Both the position numbers and the translations under genes were made by a program. Of a stretch of DNA of 64,000 bases, positions 10,371 to 20,332 are shown in pieces. The notes under the pieces are model-generated. The model saw only the letters and a list, made by a program, of their open reading frames with translations. It was not told where the DNA came from and searched no databases. Source of the DNA: Laribacter hongkongensis DSM 14985 (lineage in GTDB: Bacteria; Pseudomonadota; Gammaproteobacteria; Burkholderiales; Aquaspirillaceae); contig NZ_AUHR01000003.1 in assembly GCF_000423285.1 (NCBI RefSeq), positions 62,001 through 126,000 of the forward strand. Direction: 5' to 3'. The number at the start of each line of letters is the position of its first letter. Positions within the stretch are counted from its first letter, which is position 1.

Positions 10371-10820
10371 TTACTGGCGGCCGGTAGAACCGAAGCCGCC
10401 ACTGCCGCGGCTGCTGGAAGTGAAGTCATCCACCACGCGGAAATCCACCTGCACGACCGGTACGATCACCATCTGTGCAATGCGGTCCAGCGGAGCAAGG
10501 CGGAAGGTTTCGTGGCCACGGTTCCATACCGAGACAAAAACCTGTCCCTGGTAGTCCGAGTCGATCAGGCCCACGAGATTGCCCAGTACGATGCCGTGCT
10601 TGTGGCCGAGTCCTGAGCGCGGAAGGATCATGGCCGCGTATCTCGGATCTTCCAGGTGGAGTGCAATCCCGGTCGGGATCAGTCGGGTTTCTCCTGGCCG
10701 GATTTCGGTTTCGGCATCGATGGCTGCGCGCAGGTCGAGCCCGGCAGAGCCGGGGGTGGCGTAAGCAGGTTGCTGGTCGGCAAGACGGGCATCAAGGATT
10801 TTCAGGTCAACAGTAGGCAT
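10371..10820 (-). CDS. dut: dUTP diphosphatase
   Basis: Hydrolyses dUTP to dUMP and pyrophosphate, keeping uracil out of DNA and feeding thymidylate synthesis. The 149-residue length is that of homotrimeric dUTPases and all five motifs are visible: [34 protein letters not shown] with the catalytic Asp, DRIAQMVI, and the C-terminal lid [10 protein letters not shown]. Transcribed with coaBC upstream on the same strand, 42 bases apart, a pairing (coaBC-dut) common in proteobacteria. Confidence 0.97.
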   Translation of the reverse strand: MPTVDLKILDARLADQQPAYATPGSAGLDLRAAIDAETEIRPGETRLIPTGIALHLEDPRYAAMILPRSGLGHKHGIVLGNLVGLIDSDYQGQVFVSVWNRGHETFRLAPLDRIAQMVIVPVVQVDFRVVDDFTSSSRGSGGFGSTGRQ

Positions 10821-10862
10821 GCAGGACGGTCCGGAATCAAAAAGACGGCCAGTTGCTCAGGA

Positions 10863-12035
10863 TCAGAGCAGACGGGCCAGATGGGAGACAATGGCACGGG
10901 CAACATCGGGTTTGCCCATGCGAGGAAGGGGATGCTGGCCGCTGTCATCCAGCAGCACGACTTCGTTGTCGTCTGCTCCCATGGCACTTTGTGCCAGGTT
11001 GGCAACCAGCAGCGGCACGTTCTTGCGGCGGCGTTTTTCGTCGGCATAGCCCAGTACATCACGGCTTTCTGCGGCAAAGCCGACGCAGAACGGCGCATCG
11101 GAGCGGGCAGCCACCGTGGCAAGGATGTCGGGGTTTTCGGTCAGTGCAATCGAGGGCAGTCCGCCTTCGGTTTTTTTCAGCTTGTGTTCGCTGGTCACTT
11201 GAGGGCGATAGTCGGCAACGGCCGCCACGCTGATGAACACGTCCGCCATGGCGACATGCGCTTCGACTGCGGCCAGCATGTCGCGGGCTGACCGGACATT
11301 GAGGCATTGCATGCCATACGGCGTGCGCAGGGCTGTCGGGCCGCTGACCAGCGTCACCTCGGCTCCGGCATCCCGGCAGGCACGAGCCAGTGCGTAACCC
11401 ATTTTGCCGCTGGAGATGTTGGTCAGCCCCCGGACCGGATCAATGGCTTCGAAGGTGGGTCCGGCAGTCAAAAGCACCCGGCGTCCGGCCAGCAGCTTGC
11501 TGGCAAAAAATCCCTGCAACAGGTCGAACAGGTCTTCCGGCTCCAGCATCCGGCCATCCCCGGTTTCGCCACAGGCCTGGGCGCCACTGCCGGGGCCGAA
11601 CACGGTAACGCCGTCAGCCTGCAAGCGGGTCACGTTCCGCTGGTTGGGCGGGTTGTCCCACATCTGCTTGTTCATGGCCGGCGCCACGATCAGCGGGCAG
11701 GTACGGGCGGCAGCCAGTGTACTGACCAGATCGTCACACAGGCCGTGGGCCAGTTTGGCCAGCATGTCTGCCGTGGCCGGGGCAATCAGGAACGCATCTG
11801 CCCGGCGTGTCAGCTCGATATGGGCCATGGCATTACTGGGGCGCTCATCCCACTGGCTGAGGAAAACCGGCCGCCCGGAGAGAGCCTGAAAGGTGGTCGG
11901 ACCGACAAAGCGGGTGGCCGCTTCGGTCATGACCACGTCGACGGTATGACCTGCCTTGACCAGCAGGCGCACCAGTTCGCAGGTTTTGTAAGCGGCTACG
12001 CCGCCCGTGACGCCAACAAGAAAGTGTCGCTGCAT
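10863..12035 (-). CDS. coaBC: bifunctional phosphopantothenoylcysteine decarboxylase / phosphopantothenate-cysteine ligase
   Basis: 390 residues from ATG 12035 (MQRHFLVGVTGGVAAYK); the longer reading to 12092 adds residues not typical of the family. The N-terminal half is the flavin decarboxylase CoaC (GVTGGVAAYKTCELVRLL, and PAMNKQMWDNP with its Asn), the C-terminal half the ligase CoaB (TAGPTFEAIDPVRGLTNISSG in two pieces, and KLKKTEGG with its catalytic Lys). Together they carry out two successive steps of coenzyme A synthesis from 4'-phosphopantothenate. The ribosome site is weak (AGGACC). Confidence 0.95.
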   Translation of the reverse strand: MQRHFLVGVTGGVAAYKTCELVRLLVKAGHTVDVVMTEAATRFVGPTTFQALSGRPVFLSQWDERPSNAMAHIELTRRADAFLIAPATADMLAKLAHGLCDDLVSTLAAARTCPLIVAPAMNKQMWDNPPNQRNVTRLQADGVTVFGPGSGAQACGETGDGRMLEPEDLFDLLQGFFASKLLAGRRVLLTAGPTFEAIDPVRGLTNISSGKMGYALARACRDAGAEVTLVSGPTALRTPYGMQCLNVRSARDMLAAVEAHVAMADVFISVAAVADYRPQVTSEHKLKKTEGGLPSIALTENPDILATVAARSDAPFCVGFAAESRDVLGYADEKRRRKNVPLLVANLAQSAMGADDNEVVLLDDSGQHPLPRMGKPDVARAIVSHLARLL

Positions 12036-12175
12036 GAGATCAAAAGGTCCTGTTGCATTTTCGGTCGCGAGTGTAGCAGCCTGCCGGTACATCCGGCGAC
12101 CCGCTACGCCGGCCGTTTTTCAGATTAATGACAAATGAATTAATCTGTCGGCCACCATTGACTGCGGATCCATTC

Positions 12176-12856
12176 ATGAAAATCACCGACTGGCCGGCCT
12201 CCGAGCGGCCACGCGAAAAACTGCTGGCGCGCGGTCCTGAGGCACTGTCGGATGCCGAGCTGCTGGCCATCCTGTTGCGTACCGGCATGGCCGGCAAGAC
12301 GGTACTGGATGTGGCCCGGCAATTGCTGCTGGAGGCCGGGTCGCTGGGCCGGCTGCTGTCGCGTCCGGTGACCGAGCTGGTGTCCAGTCCGGGGCTGGGG
12401 CCGGCCAAGGCTTGCGAGCTGGCTGTGGTGGCCGAACTGGCACGCCGGCTGCTCGCCGAAAAACTGCCGGTAGCCGATGCCCTGACCAGCCCGCAGGCCG
12501 TACATGACTACCTGCGGCTGGCATACGGCATGCGCGTGCAGGAGGTCGTGCTGTTGCTGTGTCTGGATGCCCGGAACCGCTTGCTGGCAGTAGAAGAAGT
12601 GGCGCACGGTACGCTGACCGAGTCCCGTGTCTATCCGCGTGAAGTCGTCAAGGCCGCGCTGCGCCAGCATGCCGTAGCGGTGATCCTGGCGCACAATCAT
12701 CCGTCTGGCGACAGCGGTCCCAGTCTGGCAGACCGGGAGCTGACCGAAGCACTGGGCCGGGCACTGGCGCTGGTGGATGTGCGCCTGCTGGACCATTTGG
12801 TCATCAGCCGGCAGGGCTGCACTTCGTTTGCCGAGTGCGGCTGGCTGCCGGCCTGA
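12176..12856 (+). CDS. radC: RadC family JAB/MPN-domain protein
   Basis: 226 residues from ATG 12176 ([17 protein letters not shown], the usual RadC opening); an upstream in-frame start at 12128 is less likely. An N-terminal helix-hairpin-helix part precedes a C-terminal JAB1/MPN metalloprotease-like domain with the zinc motif [14 protein letters not shown] (H-x-H...D). The name reflects an old link to DNA repair that has not held up; its molecular role is unsettled. Divergent from coaBC and convergent with ntrC, as in many proteobacteria for the coaBC side. Confidence 0.93.
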
Positions 12857-12865
12857 CGGCCGGAT

Positions 12866-14338
12866 CTATTCCTGCTCGGTAACGTGGTCCATGCCCAGCT
12901 CCTGCACCTTGCGGGTAAGGGTATTGCGGCCGAGTCCCAGAAGATGTGCGGCTTCCACCCGGCGTCCCCCGGTGTGCGCCAGCGCCGTCCGGATCAGTGT
13001 GGTTTCGAATTCCCGTGTCAGGTCGTCAATGATGCCGGTTTCGCCCTGCCTGAGCCGCTGAGCAGCCACTTCGGCCAGCTGGCGGGTCCAGCTGCCGGTT
13101 CCGCTGGCCATGGACGGGGCGACCGTCCCTTGGGGAACGACCCCGGATTCGGCAGGAGGGATAGGGGTGACTGCGGTGTTGCGCCCGTGCAGCTCCGGCG
13201 GCAAGTCCACTGGCTCGACGGTCTGGCCGGGCGCCATGACCGTCAGCCAGTGACAGAGGTTTTCCAGTTCGCGTACATTGCCGGGAAAACCGTAGGCCAC
13301 CAGTCCGCCCATGGCAGCCTCGGACAGGCGTTTGGCTTCGACGCCCAGGCTGGCCGCGCTTTTGGCGAGGAAATGCCGCATCAGCAGCGGAATGTCTTCG
13401 CGTCGCTCGCGCAGGGGGGGCAGGCGCAGGCGGATCACGTTCAGGCGGTGGAACAGGTCTTCACGGAACAGTCCCTGGCGCACCCGTTCTTCCAGGTTCT
13501 GGTGGGTGGCCGCAATCACGCGCACGTTGGCCTTGATCGGAGCATGGCCACCCACGCGGTAAAACTGTCCGTCGGACAAGACCCGCAGCAGGCGGGTCTG
13601 CAACTCGGTCGGCATGTCACCGATTTCGTCCAGGAACAGCGTGCCGCCCTCGGCCTCTTCAAACCGGCCGCGACGCTGGGCCTGGGCGCCGGTAAAAGAT
13701 CCGCGCTCGTGGCCGAACAGCTCGCTTTCCAGCAGGTCGCGCGGAATGGCGGCGGTATTGATGGCGATAAAGGGTTTGGCCGCGCGGGACGAATGACGGT
13801 GCAGGGCCTGGGCAACCAGCTCTTTGCCCGAGCCCGATTCACCGGTGATCAGGACCGTGACGCTTGACTGGCTCAGGCGGCCGATGGCGCGAAAGACATC
13901 CTGCATGGCCGGAGCCTGCCCCAGCAATACCGGCAGGGGCTCGGGCGCATCGGGGGGCAGGTTGCCGCGGTTGGCTTCTTCGAGGGCGCGACGCACCAGC
14001 GTGACGGCCTGGTCGATGTCAAAGGGCTTGGGCAAATATTCAAAGGCACCGCCCTGAAAAGCCGATACGGCGCTGTCGAGGTCCGAATGGGCCGTCATGA
14101 CGATGACCGGCAGCCCCGGATGCTGGCTTTTGATGCGGGCGAGGAACTTGAGCCCGTCGGTGCCCGGCATGCGGATGTCGCTGATCACCACCTGCGGCGT
14201 CACGTCATACATGGCGTTCAGGGCGTCGTCTGCGCTGACAAAGCTCTCGAATCCGATGCCGGCGCGCGACAGGGCTTTTTCCAGTACCCAGCGGATCGAT
14301 TTGTCGTCGTCGATGATCCAGACGGGGGCATGGTTCAT
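12866..14338 (-). CDS. ntrC: nitrogen regulation response regulator NtrC
   Basis: 490-residue sigma54-dependent activator. The receiver domain has the acidic pocket IDDD and phosphorylated D54 (VVISDIRMP) and the switch Lys in LPKPF. The AAA+ domain has Walker A GESGSGKE, the sigma54-contacting GSFTGA loop (a Ser variant of GAFTGA) and Walker [11 protein letters not shown]. The C-terminal Fis-type HTH is [16 protein letters not shown]...[15 protein letters not shown]. Phosphorylated by NtrB when nitrogen is short; likely target in this window is glnA, which has matching sites. Overlaps ntrB by four bases (ATGA). Confidence 0.97.
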   Translation of the reverse strand: MNHAPVWIIDDDKSIRWVLEKALSRAGIGFESFVSADDALNAMYDVTPQVVISDIRMPGTDGLKFLARIKSQHPGLPVIVMTAHSDLDSAVSAFQGGAFEYLPKPFDIDQAVTLVRRALEEANRGNLPPDAPEPLPVLLGQAPAMQDVFRAIGRLSQSSVTVLITGESGSGKELVAQALHRHSSRAAKPFIAINTAAIPRDLLESELFGHERGSFTGAQAQRRGRFEEAEGGTLFLDEIGDMPTELQTRLLRVLSDGQFYRVGGHAPIKANVRVIAATHQNLEERVRQGLFREDLFHRLNVIRLRLPPLRERREDIPLLMRHFLAKSAASLGVEAKRLSEAAMGGLVAYGFPGNVRELENLCHWLTVMAPGQTVEPVDLPPELHGRNTAVTPIPPAESGVVPQGTVAPSMASGTGSWTRQLAEVAAQRLRQGETGIIDDLTREFETTLIRTALAHTGGRRVEAAHLLGLGRNTLTRKVQELGMDHVTEQE

Positions 14339-15399
14339 GGGGTTTTCTCCGCAAGGGGCTCCAGCGGCAGGCGGACGGTAAAGCAGGTCCGGCCCGGTCG
14401 GGAATCAAAATCAATGCTGCCTTGGTGTTGGTGAACGAATGTCTGGGCCAGCGTCAGTCCCAGTCCGGTGCCTTCGGCGCGGCCGGTGACCAGCGGATAG
14501 AACACATGGTCGCGGATGTCCGGCGGAATGCCGGGGCCGGTGTCGATGATTTGCAGTTCCAGCGCCAGTGCATGGCGGCGACGGGCCAGGGTGACCTGGC
14601 GTGCCACGCGGGTTTTCAGGGTGATTTCGCCCAGGCCGTGCATGGCCTGTACGGCATTGCGGGCAATGTTGAGCACGACCTGGATCAGTTGCTCGCGGTC
14701 GGCCGTCAGCAGCGGCAGGCTGATGTCGTAATCCCGGCGGATGACAAGTCCCTCGGGGTATTCGGCCTGCAGCACGCTGCGGACCCGCTCGAGGATCTCG
14801 TGGATGTTGACGTTGCTCTGGACATGACGCTGGTTGGGAGCCAGCAGGCGGTCAACCAGGTGTTGCAGCCGCAGGGCTTCATGCTTGATGACTTCAAGGT
14901 ATTCGGCCAGTTCCGGCCGGTCGTCCAGTTCCAGGGCCAGCAACTGGGCTGCACCACGGATGCCGCCCAGCGGATTCTTGATCTCGTGGGCAAGGTTGCG
15001 GATCAGCTCGCGGTTGGCCTGCTGCTGGATCAGCAGGCGCTCTTCGTTGGCAATGCGGACCTGCTGGTCGATCGGCCGCAGTTCCAGCAGGGCGGCACAG
15101 CCGGCAACGTCAATCGGCGTAATGGCGCAGTACACATGCAGGTGCTGCTGGTTGACGGTGTCCAGGGACAGGTCGTGTTCGGCAAAACTGACATCCTGGC
15201 CGAGGGCTGCATCCAGTCCGCGCATCAGGGCTTCGGCCCGGCTGAACAGGCTCGGCAGCGTATGGCGCACCAGCTCGCGGCTGCCGAGTGCCAGCAGGTT
15301 TTCCGCTGCCGGATTGGCATAGCGTATGGCTCCCTGCCGGTCCACCGCCAGCAGGGCAGTATCAAGCAGGGCAAGACCGGCAAGAGCGGGATCGGACAT
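14335..15399 (-). CDS. ntrB: nitrogen regulation sensor histidine kinase NtrB
   Basis: 354-residue cytoplasmic kinase starting at ATG 15399 (MSDPALAGLALLDTALL); the much longer open frame upstream is antisense-like and overlaps the DUF4124 gene. An N-terminal PAS domain (AVDRQGAIRYANPAAENLL) is followed by the H-box NLAHEIKNPLGGIRGAAQLL with the phospho-acceptor His and an ATPase domain (NIARNAVQAM N-box, DTGPGIPPD G1, GTGLGL G2). No membrane segments. It phosphorylates or dephosphorylates NtrC under PII control. Confidence 0.96.
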   Translation of the reverse strand: MSDPALAGLALLDTALLAVDRQGAIRYANPAAENLLALGSRELVRHTLPSLFSRAEALMRGLDAALGQDVSFAEHDLSLDTVNQQHLHVYCAITPIDVAGCAALLELRPIDQQVRIANEERLLIQQQANRELIRNLAHEIKNPLGGIRGAAQLLALELDDRPELAEYLEVIKHEALRLQHLVDRLLAPNQRHVQSNVNIHEILERVRSVLQAEYPEGLVIRRDYDISLPLLTADREQLIQVVLNIARNAVQAMHGLGEITLKTRVARQVTLARRRHALALELQIIDTGPGIPPDIRDHVFYPLVTGRAEGTGLGLTLAQTFVHQHQGSIDFDSRPGRTCFTVRLPLEPLAEKTP

Positions 15400-15460
15400 G
15401 GGGTCGGAAACAGGGTTCAGGTGGCCATGACGGCAAGCAAGATGTTTGCCACCTTTGACT

Positions 15461-15898
15461 TTAACTGCCAAGTTCCTGGCGCAGCGCATGCAGGTTTTTC
15501 TCCCGTTCGGTGACTTGTGCTTCCAGCTCCCGCAGTTCGGCCGCAGGCAGTCCGGTACGCTGGCGTGCCTGTTGCAACTGCTGGCGGGCGTTGTCCAGTG
15601 CCCGGCTTTCATTGGCGAATTCTTCATTGAGGATGCGCCGGCGCTGCTGGTCCCGTGTCGACAGCGTCTGTTGCTGGCTGACCGGGCGGGATGCTGCTGC
15701 CGTGCCGTCGCCCCTGGGTGTGACCGGTGTCCGCGCCCTGGGCGCTGCGGGTGCCAGCCGGATGATCTGGCGGTCATTGGCCGGCGTGTTGGTATAGGTG
15801 ACCTGTCCGTCAGTGTCGATATGCTTGTAGATCGGTGCCGCATGGGTGGTCCATGTCATGGTCATCAAAAGCAGGACGGGAAGGGCGGAATGCAACAT
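15461..15898 (-). CDS. DUF4124 domain exported protein
   Basis: 145 residues from ATG 15898. A cleavable signal peptide (MLHSALPVLLLMTMTWTTHA) precedes the DUF4124 motif PIYKHIDTDGQVTYTNTP, then a Pro/Arg-rich linker and a long charged alpha-helical tail (about residues 80-145) that looks coiled-coil forming. Periplasmic location is inferred; function is unknown. A DUF4124 gene directly upstream of ntrBC is a recurring arrangement in betaproteobacteria, often with glnA, but here glnA lies 29 kb away. Confidence 0.8.
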   Translation of the reverse strand: MLHSALPVLLLMTMTWTTHAAPIYKHIDTDGQVTYTNTPANDRQIIRLAPAAPRARTPVTPRGDGTAAASRPVSQQQTLSTRDQQRRRILNEEFANESRALDNARQQLQQARQRTGLPAAELRELEAQVTEREKNLHALRQELGS

Positions 15899-16067
15899 GG
15901 CTGACAAGGCGGGCGATGGCAATGCCGGGATGATACGTGAGCCGCTGGTGCTGCGCCCATGCATCCATATGGTGCATGCCACAGGGGGGGCCCGGCTGGC
16001 AACGGTCACGCGGCTGGGCTAACACGGGAATCAGTCATACCGAAAATGCGTCTGCCGGCAAATCGTC

Positions 16068-17264
16068 ATGTCCGACCCCTCTGCTTTTGTTGCGCCTGCC
16101 TCCATTCCCGTGCGGGAAGCCCCGCACGGTATCCGTTTTGATTTCAACCACGGCGCCCGGGTGCATCTGCCTCCCGGAGACTGGCAGGTGCGCCTGTCCG
16201 ACGCCCGGACCCACAACACCCTGTTTGACACCCGGCTGGCCGAAGGCTGGGTCACCAGCAGCAAGCGCTATTTCGTACCGTTCCGGATCGAGGTGTGGCA
16301 GGCCGGACAGCTGGTATTCACGCACCGGCTCGATCTGGCCGGACAGGACGTACTGGTGCAGTTTCCGGTCGGTACGCTCGGAGACGTGCTGGGCTGGTTT
16401 CCTTATGCCGCGCGTTTTGCCGGCCAGCACGGTTGCCGGCTGACCTGCTCGATGGCTCCCGGACTGATCGGCCTGCTGGCAGACAGTTACCCGGACATCC
16501 GCTTTGTGCCGCCGGACGAACTGGATACCTCGGTTTTTTATGCCAGCTACTATCTCGGCCTGTTTTTTGGCGACGACGAAGGCTGCTACCAGCCGGCCGA
16601 TTTCCGGCTGGTGGGCCTGCACCGTACGGCAGCGCATATCCTGGGTGTGGACGACCAGGAAGAGCCGGCGCGGATCAGGCTGCCGGATGACAGCCGTCCG
16701 ATTGCCGAACCCTATGCCTGTATCGCGGTACAAAGCACCACGCAATGCAAGTACTGGAACCATCCCACCGGTTGGCTGGAGGTAGTCCGGCATTTGCGCA
16801 ATCAAGGGCTACGGGTGGTGTGCATCGACCAGAAGGCCTGTCATGGCGCCGGCCTGACGTGGACCACCCTGCCGCATGGCTGCGAAGACCTCACCGGAGA
16901 CCGCCCGCTGCCTGAGCGGGCCCGCTATCTGCGGCATGCCGCCTGTTTTGTCGGGCTTTCCAGCGGGCTGGCCTGGCTCGCCTGGACGATGGGCACTCCG
17001 GTCGTGATGATCAGCGGCTTTACGCATCCACAGAACGAATTCCGGACACCGTTCCGCATCTTCAACCATCACACCTGCAACAGCTGCTGGAACGATGGGC
17101 GCCTGACATTCGACCATTCGGATTTTTTCTGGTGTCCGCGCCACCGGGATACCCCGCGGCAGTTCGAGTGTTCGCGACTGATCCAGCCGGAGCAGGTGAT
17201 TGATGCCCTGAACCGCATTCCCGTTGAGGCCACGATCCGGCCACAGGTCCGGAGGTTGGCATGA
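16068..17264 (+). CDS. autotransporter heptosyltransferase (BAHT/TibC family)
   Basis: 398-residue cytoplasmic glycosyltransferase of the bacterial autotransporter heptosyltransferase family, which adds heptose to Ser residues of AIDA-type passenger repeats before export. The C-terminal GT-B half contains YWNHPTGW and FVGLSSGLAWLAW. The family-specific iron-finger cysteines are present as C337 and C340 (CNSC), C356 (FFWCPRH) and C368 (FECSRL). Its stop overlaps the start of the adhesin gene (ATGA, 17261-17264), matching the paired order of tibC-tibA and aah-aidA. Heptose as donor sugar is inferred from the family. Confidence 0.88.
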   Translation: MSDPSAFVAPASIPVREAPHGIRFDFNHGARVHLPPGDWQVRLSDARTHNTLFDTRLAEGWVTSSKRYFVPFRIEVWQAGQLVFTHRLDLAGQDVLVQFPVGTLGDVLGWFPYAARFAGQHGCRLTCSMAPGLIGLLADSYPDIRFVPPDELDTSVFYASYYLGLFFGDDEGCYQPADFRLVGLHRTAAHILGVDDQEEPARIRLPDDSRPIAEPYACIAVQSTTQCKYWNHPTGWLEVVRHLRNQGLRVVCIDQKACHGAGLTWTTLPHGCEDLTGDRPLPERARYLRHAACFVGLSSGLAWLAWTMGTPVVMISGFTHPQNEFRTPFRIFNHHTCNSCWNDGRLTFDHSDFFWCPRHRDTPRQFECSRLIQPEQVIDALNRIPVEATIRPQVRRLA

Positions 17265-20200
17265 AACCGGTTGCCGTGCGTCCGCTGCGTCCATGCTGCC
17301 GCCCAGCGTGGTGGCTGCGACTTCTGGGAGGCGTGGTACCCCTGTTGCCGGCAATGCCGGCAGTGGCAGATTTCACGACTCCGGTTACCTCGGCCGTCAG
17401 TGGCCAGACTGTTCCGGCGGGCAGTGCGCAGAGCGTACTGGCCGGCGGCACGGCGACTGGCGGTCAGGTTGGCGGTACCCAGACCATTTTCAACGGCGGG
17501 CAGGCACGCGACGTCACCGTCCTGTCGACCGGGCTGCAAGTGGTGTCGTCTGGCGGGTTGGCCAGTGGCAGCGAAGTGCAGCAAGGACGGGTACGGGTGG
17601 AGTCAGGCGGCGTCGGCTCCGGCCTGCACATTGTCGGCGGCGTGCTGGATACTGCCGTGGGTGCACGCACCTACAACAGCGTGGTGGATGGCGGACGGGA
17701 AGACCTGTCGGGCGAGAGCTACTCGGCGCAGGTGAATGCCGATTCGATCCAGTTGCTGTATCCCGGCGGGCTGGCGGTATCGGCTACCGTCAACAGCGGA
17801 GGCGTCCAGTCGGTCCTGTCTGGCGCGCGGACCCGCCAAAGCATCATCAATGCAGGCGGACAGCAGCAGGTGCTGGGCGATGCCGATTCCACCCTGGTCA
17901 ATGGTGGCGAGCAGACGGTGGGCTCCGGGGGCATTGTTTTCGGTACGACCGTGATCAATGGCGGACGGCAAACCGTGTCATCTGGCGGTACGGCCGGCAA
18001 TACCCTGATTACCCTGGGCAGCCAGGACGTGCTGGCCGGAGGTTCGACCGGCTCGACCACCCTCGGCGCCGGGGCTGACCAGTCGGTAGCCGGCTTTGCC
18101 CGTACAACCGATATCCAGACCGGCGGGCGGCAGTTCATCCTTTCCGGTGGTGTGGCCGAATTTACCTCGGTGACGGGCGGTACCCAGCTGGTTTCCAGTG
18201 GCGGGGTGGCCAGCAACACGACTGTCAGCCGCGGTTTGCAGACCGTGCTCGGCGGTGGAATGGTGTCCAGCACGACGGTGGCAGGCGGCGCTGACCAGGT
18301 GGTGGAAGGGCAGGCGACGTCGACCACGATCCAGGGCGGCCGGCAGTTTGTGCAGTCTGGCGGTATTGCCAGCCACAACGTGCTGAATGGCGGCAGCCAG
18401 ACCGTGTCGGCGGGTGGCCTGGCCGTGGACAACCAGATCACGCAGGGCAGCCAGTTTGTCCTGTCCGGGGGCGAAACGCGCAATACCACCGTGTTGTCCG
18501 GCGGGCGCCAGACCATTTCTGCCGGCGGGCTGGCGCAAGACGTGACCGTGGACGGCGGCCGGGTACTCAACAACGGCGGGGTGATCAACGGGCTGGACAT
18601 CATTGGCTCCGGCGATCAGGTCACGCTGGCCGCCGGAACGCTGTCCGGTACCGTGACCCTGGCCGGCAGCGACAACGTGCTCAACCTGCAGGGTGGTACG
18701 CTGGCCGGCAATCTGGCTGTTACCGGCAGCGGCAACCGGCTGGGGCTGGGCAATGTTGCGTTGCCGGGGCTGACGGTGCGCGACAGTACGGGCAACAATG
18801 AGCTGGTGGTCCTGCAAGGCGCCCGGCTGCTGGCCGGTACGGCGTCACTCAATGGCGGCTCGCTGGCCAGCGGAGCGCAGGACTGGCAGAACTGGGGGCA
18901 GATACTGGTGCAAGGCGGGGGCGAGCTGACGCTGGCCGGGCGGCTCGGCTTTGCCGGTCCTGCCGGCACCATGACCGTGTCGGGTACGCTGATTGCACCG
19001 GCCGGCAGCGAAGTGGCAGGCAATCTGGTCAATGCCGGTACGGTCACCATGCAGGGTGCCGGACCGGCTTTTGGTTCCTTGCAGGTGGCGGGCCAGTATC
19101 ACGGTGCCAACGGCGTGTTGCAGGGTGATGTATCGGCGCAAAGCGGGCTGGCCGACACGCTGGTCGTGCAGGGCAGCCTGTCGGGTACGACCGGGCTGTC
19201 GCTGGCCAATGACGGGTCGCGCGGACAGCTGGGGGAGTCCATCCTGTTTGCCCGGACCGGCGCCGGCAGTACCGGCAGTTTTGTGGCGGCCAATCCGCTG
19301 GGGCGGGCCACACCGGGTGACCTGCGCCTGCGCGGCAGTCCGTATGTCTGGGAGATCGTCCGGCAGGGCAATGACTGGTATCTGCAATCGCCGGCAAAAC
19401 CGGCACCCAGCGCGGTGCCCGACCGCCTGTTGCCGGAAATTCCGGCATACGGCACCTTGCCGGCCCTGTCCGGCCTGATCTGGCAGGGTAATCTGGCCTC
19501 TCTGGGGCAGCGGCTGGATCATGCCCCCTCGCCGGAGCGGGACGTCTGGCTGAAGGTGGACGGCTTTCACTGGCAGCAGGATGCCCGCTACGGTTTCTCC
19601 TTTGACGGTGAAGCAGCTTCACTCACCGGAGGAATCGGGCGCAGTGGCGAGCTGGGGCAGGGCCTTCGCTGGCGGGCCGGTGGCATGCTGGCCTGGAATC
19701 GCGGCTGGCTGGAGGCCAACGGGCAGGGGCTGGTGACTCCGTCGATGGCGCGCTCGTACATTCATCTCGACAGCCTGCAGCTCGGTGCATACGGCCAGCT
19801 GGAAGACGAGGCCGGGCGTTTTGTCCGGGGCGTGCTGCTGGCCGGGCGGGAACGTGCCCGGATTTCAACCGAAGACCACTATTTCAATGCCTTGTATGCC
19901 ACCGTGGCAGGCGTGCACCTGGCCGTGGGGCAGCGCTGGCAACTGGCACCGGGCTGGGTGGTCAGTCCCCAGTTGAGCGGCGGGTATGTCAACTTCAACT
20001 GGAGCCTGGTGGACGACAGCATTACCGGCCGGTATGTCGATACCGGCCATGCCTACGGTGCGGCAGCCGTCCGGCTGGAACGGAACCTGACTCCTCAAAG
20101 CCAGATATGGCTGCGGATTGGTGCCACTCATGAGTTCGGCAGCCGGCCCGCGCTGGAGTTGACGGCACCGGCTGTCTATCTGCCGGCAGCCGGCCCGCGT

Positions 20201-20332
20201 AACAGCTGGCAGGGGCAACTTGGCTACCAGCATGATTTCCGTCAGGGCAGCCTGTATGTGCAGGCTGGCGGCTCGTACGCACCCGGACAACAACTGTGGC
20301 GGGCCGAGGCGGGCTGGCAGTGGCACTGGTAA
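17261..20332 (+). CDS. AIDA-type autotransporter adhesin
   Basis: 1023-residue type Va autotransporter. A signal peptide with an Arg-rich start and hydrophobic core (ending near PAMPAVA, about residue 36) leads into about 22 imperfect 16-19-residue repeats (residues 57-451) of the pattern Q-x-V-x-S-G-G-x-A-x-x-T-x-V-x-x-G-G, the Ser-rich strand-loop-strand units of AIDA-I/TibA. A less regular beta-helical stalk follows to about residue 700, then a Pro-rich linker and a C-terminal ~290-residue beta-barrel translocator ending in an aromatic residue (QWHW). The coupled glycosyltransferase gene upstream predicts a heptosylated surface adhesin for attachment, autoaggregation or biofilm. Confidence 0.92.
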   Translation: MKPVAVRPLRPCCRPAWWLRLLGGVVPLLPAMPAVADFTTPVTSAVSGQTVPAGSAQSVLAGGTATGGQVGGTQTIFNGGQARDVTVLSTGLQVVSSGGLASGSEVQQGRVRVESGGVGSGLHIVGGVLDTAVGARTYNSVVDGGREDLSGESYSAQVNADSIQLLYPGGLAVSATVNSGGVQSVLSGARTRQSIINAGGQQQVLGDADSTLVNGGEQTVGSGGIVFGTTVINGGRQTVSSGGTAGNTLITLGSQDVLAGGSTGSTTLGAGADQSVAGFARTTDIQTGGRQFILSGGVAEFTSVTGGTQLVSSGGVASNTTVSRGLQTVLGGGMVSSTTVAGGADQVVEGQATSTTIQGGRQFVQSGGIASHNVLNGGSQTVSAGGLAVDNQITQGSQFVLSGGETRNTTVLSGGRQTISAGGLAQDVTVDGGRVLNNGGVINGLDIIGSGDQVTLAAGTLSGTVTLAGSDNVLNLQGGTLAGNLAVTGSGNRLGLGNVALPGLTVRDSTGNNELVVLQGARLLAGTASLNGGSLASGAQDWQNWGQILVQGGGELTLAGRLGFAGPAGTMTVSGTLIAPAGSEVAGNLVNAGTVTMQGAGPAFGSLQVAGQYHGANGVLQGDVSAQSGLADTLVVQGSLSGTTGLSLANDGSRGQLGESILFARTGAGSTGSFVAANPLGRATPGDLRLRGSPYVWEIVRQGNDWYLQSPAKPAPSAVPDRLLPEIPAYGTLPALSGLIWQGNLASLGQRLDHAPSPERDVWLKVDGFHWQQDARYGFSFDGEAASLTGGIGRSGELGQGLRWRAGGMLAWNRGWLEANGQGLVTPSMARSYIHLDSLQLGAYGQLEDEAGRFVRGVLLAGRERARISTEDHYFNALYATVAGVHLAVGQRWQLAPGWVVSPQLSGGYVNFNWSLVDDSITGRYVDTGHAYGAAAVRLERNLTPQSQIWLRIGATHEFGSRPALELTAPAVYLPAAGPRNSWQGQLGYQHDFRQGSLYVQAGGSYAPGQQLWRAEAGWQWHW
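17429..18613 (+). repeat. tandem AIDA-type passenger repeats
   Basis: About 22 degenerate 48-57-bp units in frame inside the autotransporter gene, each encoding a QxVxSGGxA...TxVxxGG strand-loop-strand unit. Divergence between units is high, so this is an old protein repeat, not a recent DNA amplification. Confidence 0.8.

Noticed and set aside
15400-15843. Upstream extension of ntrB to a 502-residue protein
   Set aside because: The extra residues are Arg/Pro-rich, overlap the DUF4124 gene in another frame, and precede a normal NtrB start at 15399.
17429-18613. Regular short repeats that might suggest a CRISPR array
   Set aside because: Units are degenerate, in frame, and encode AIDA-type passenger repeats; there are no identical direct repeats with unique spacers.
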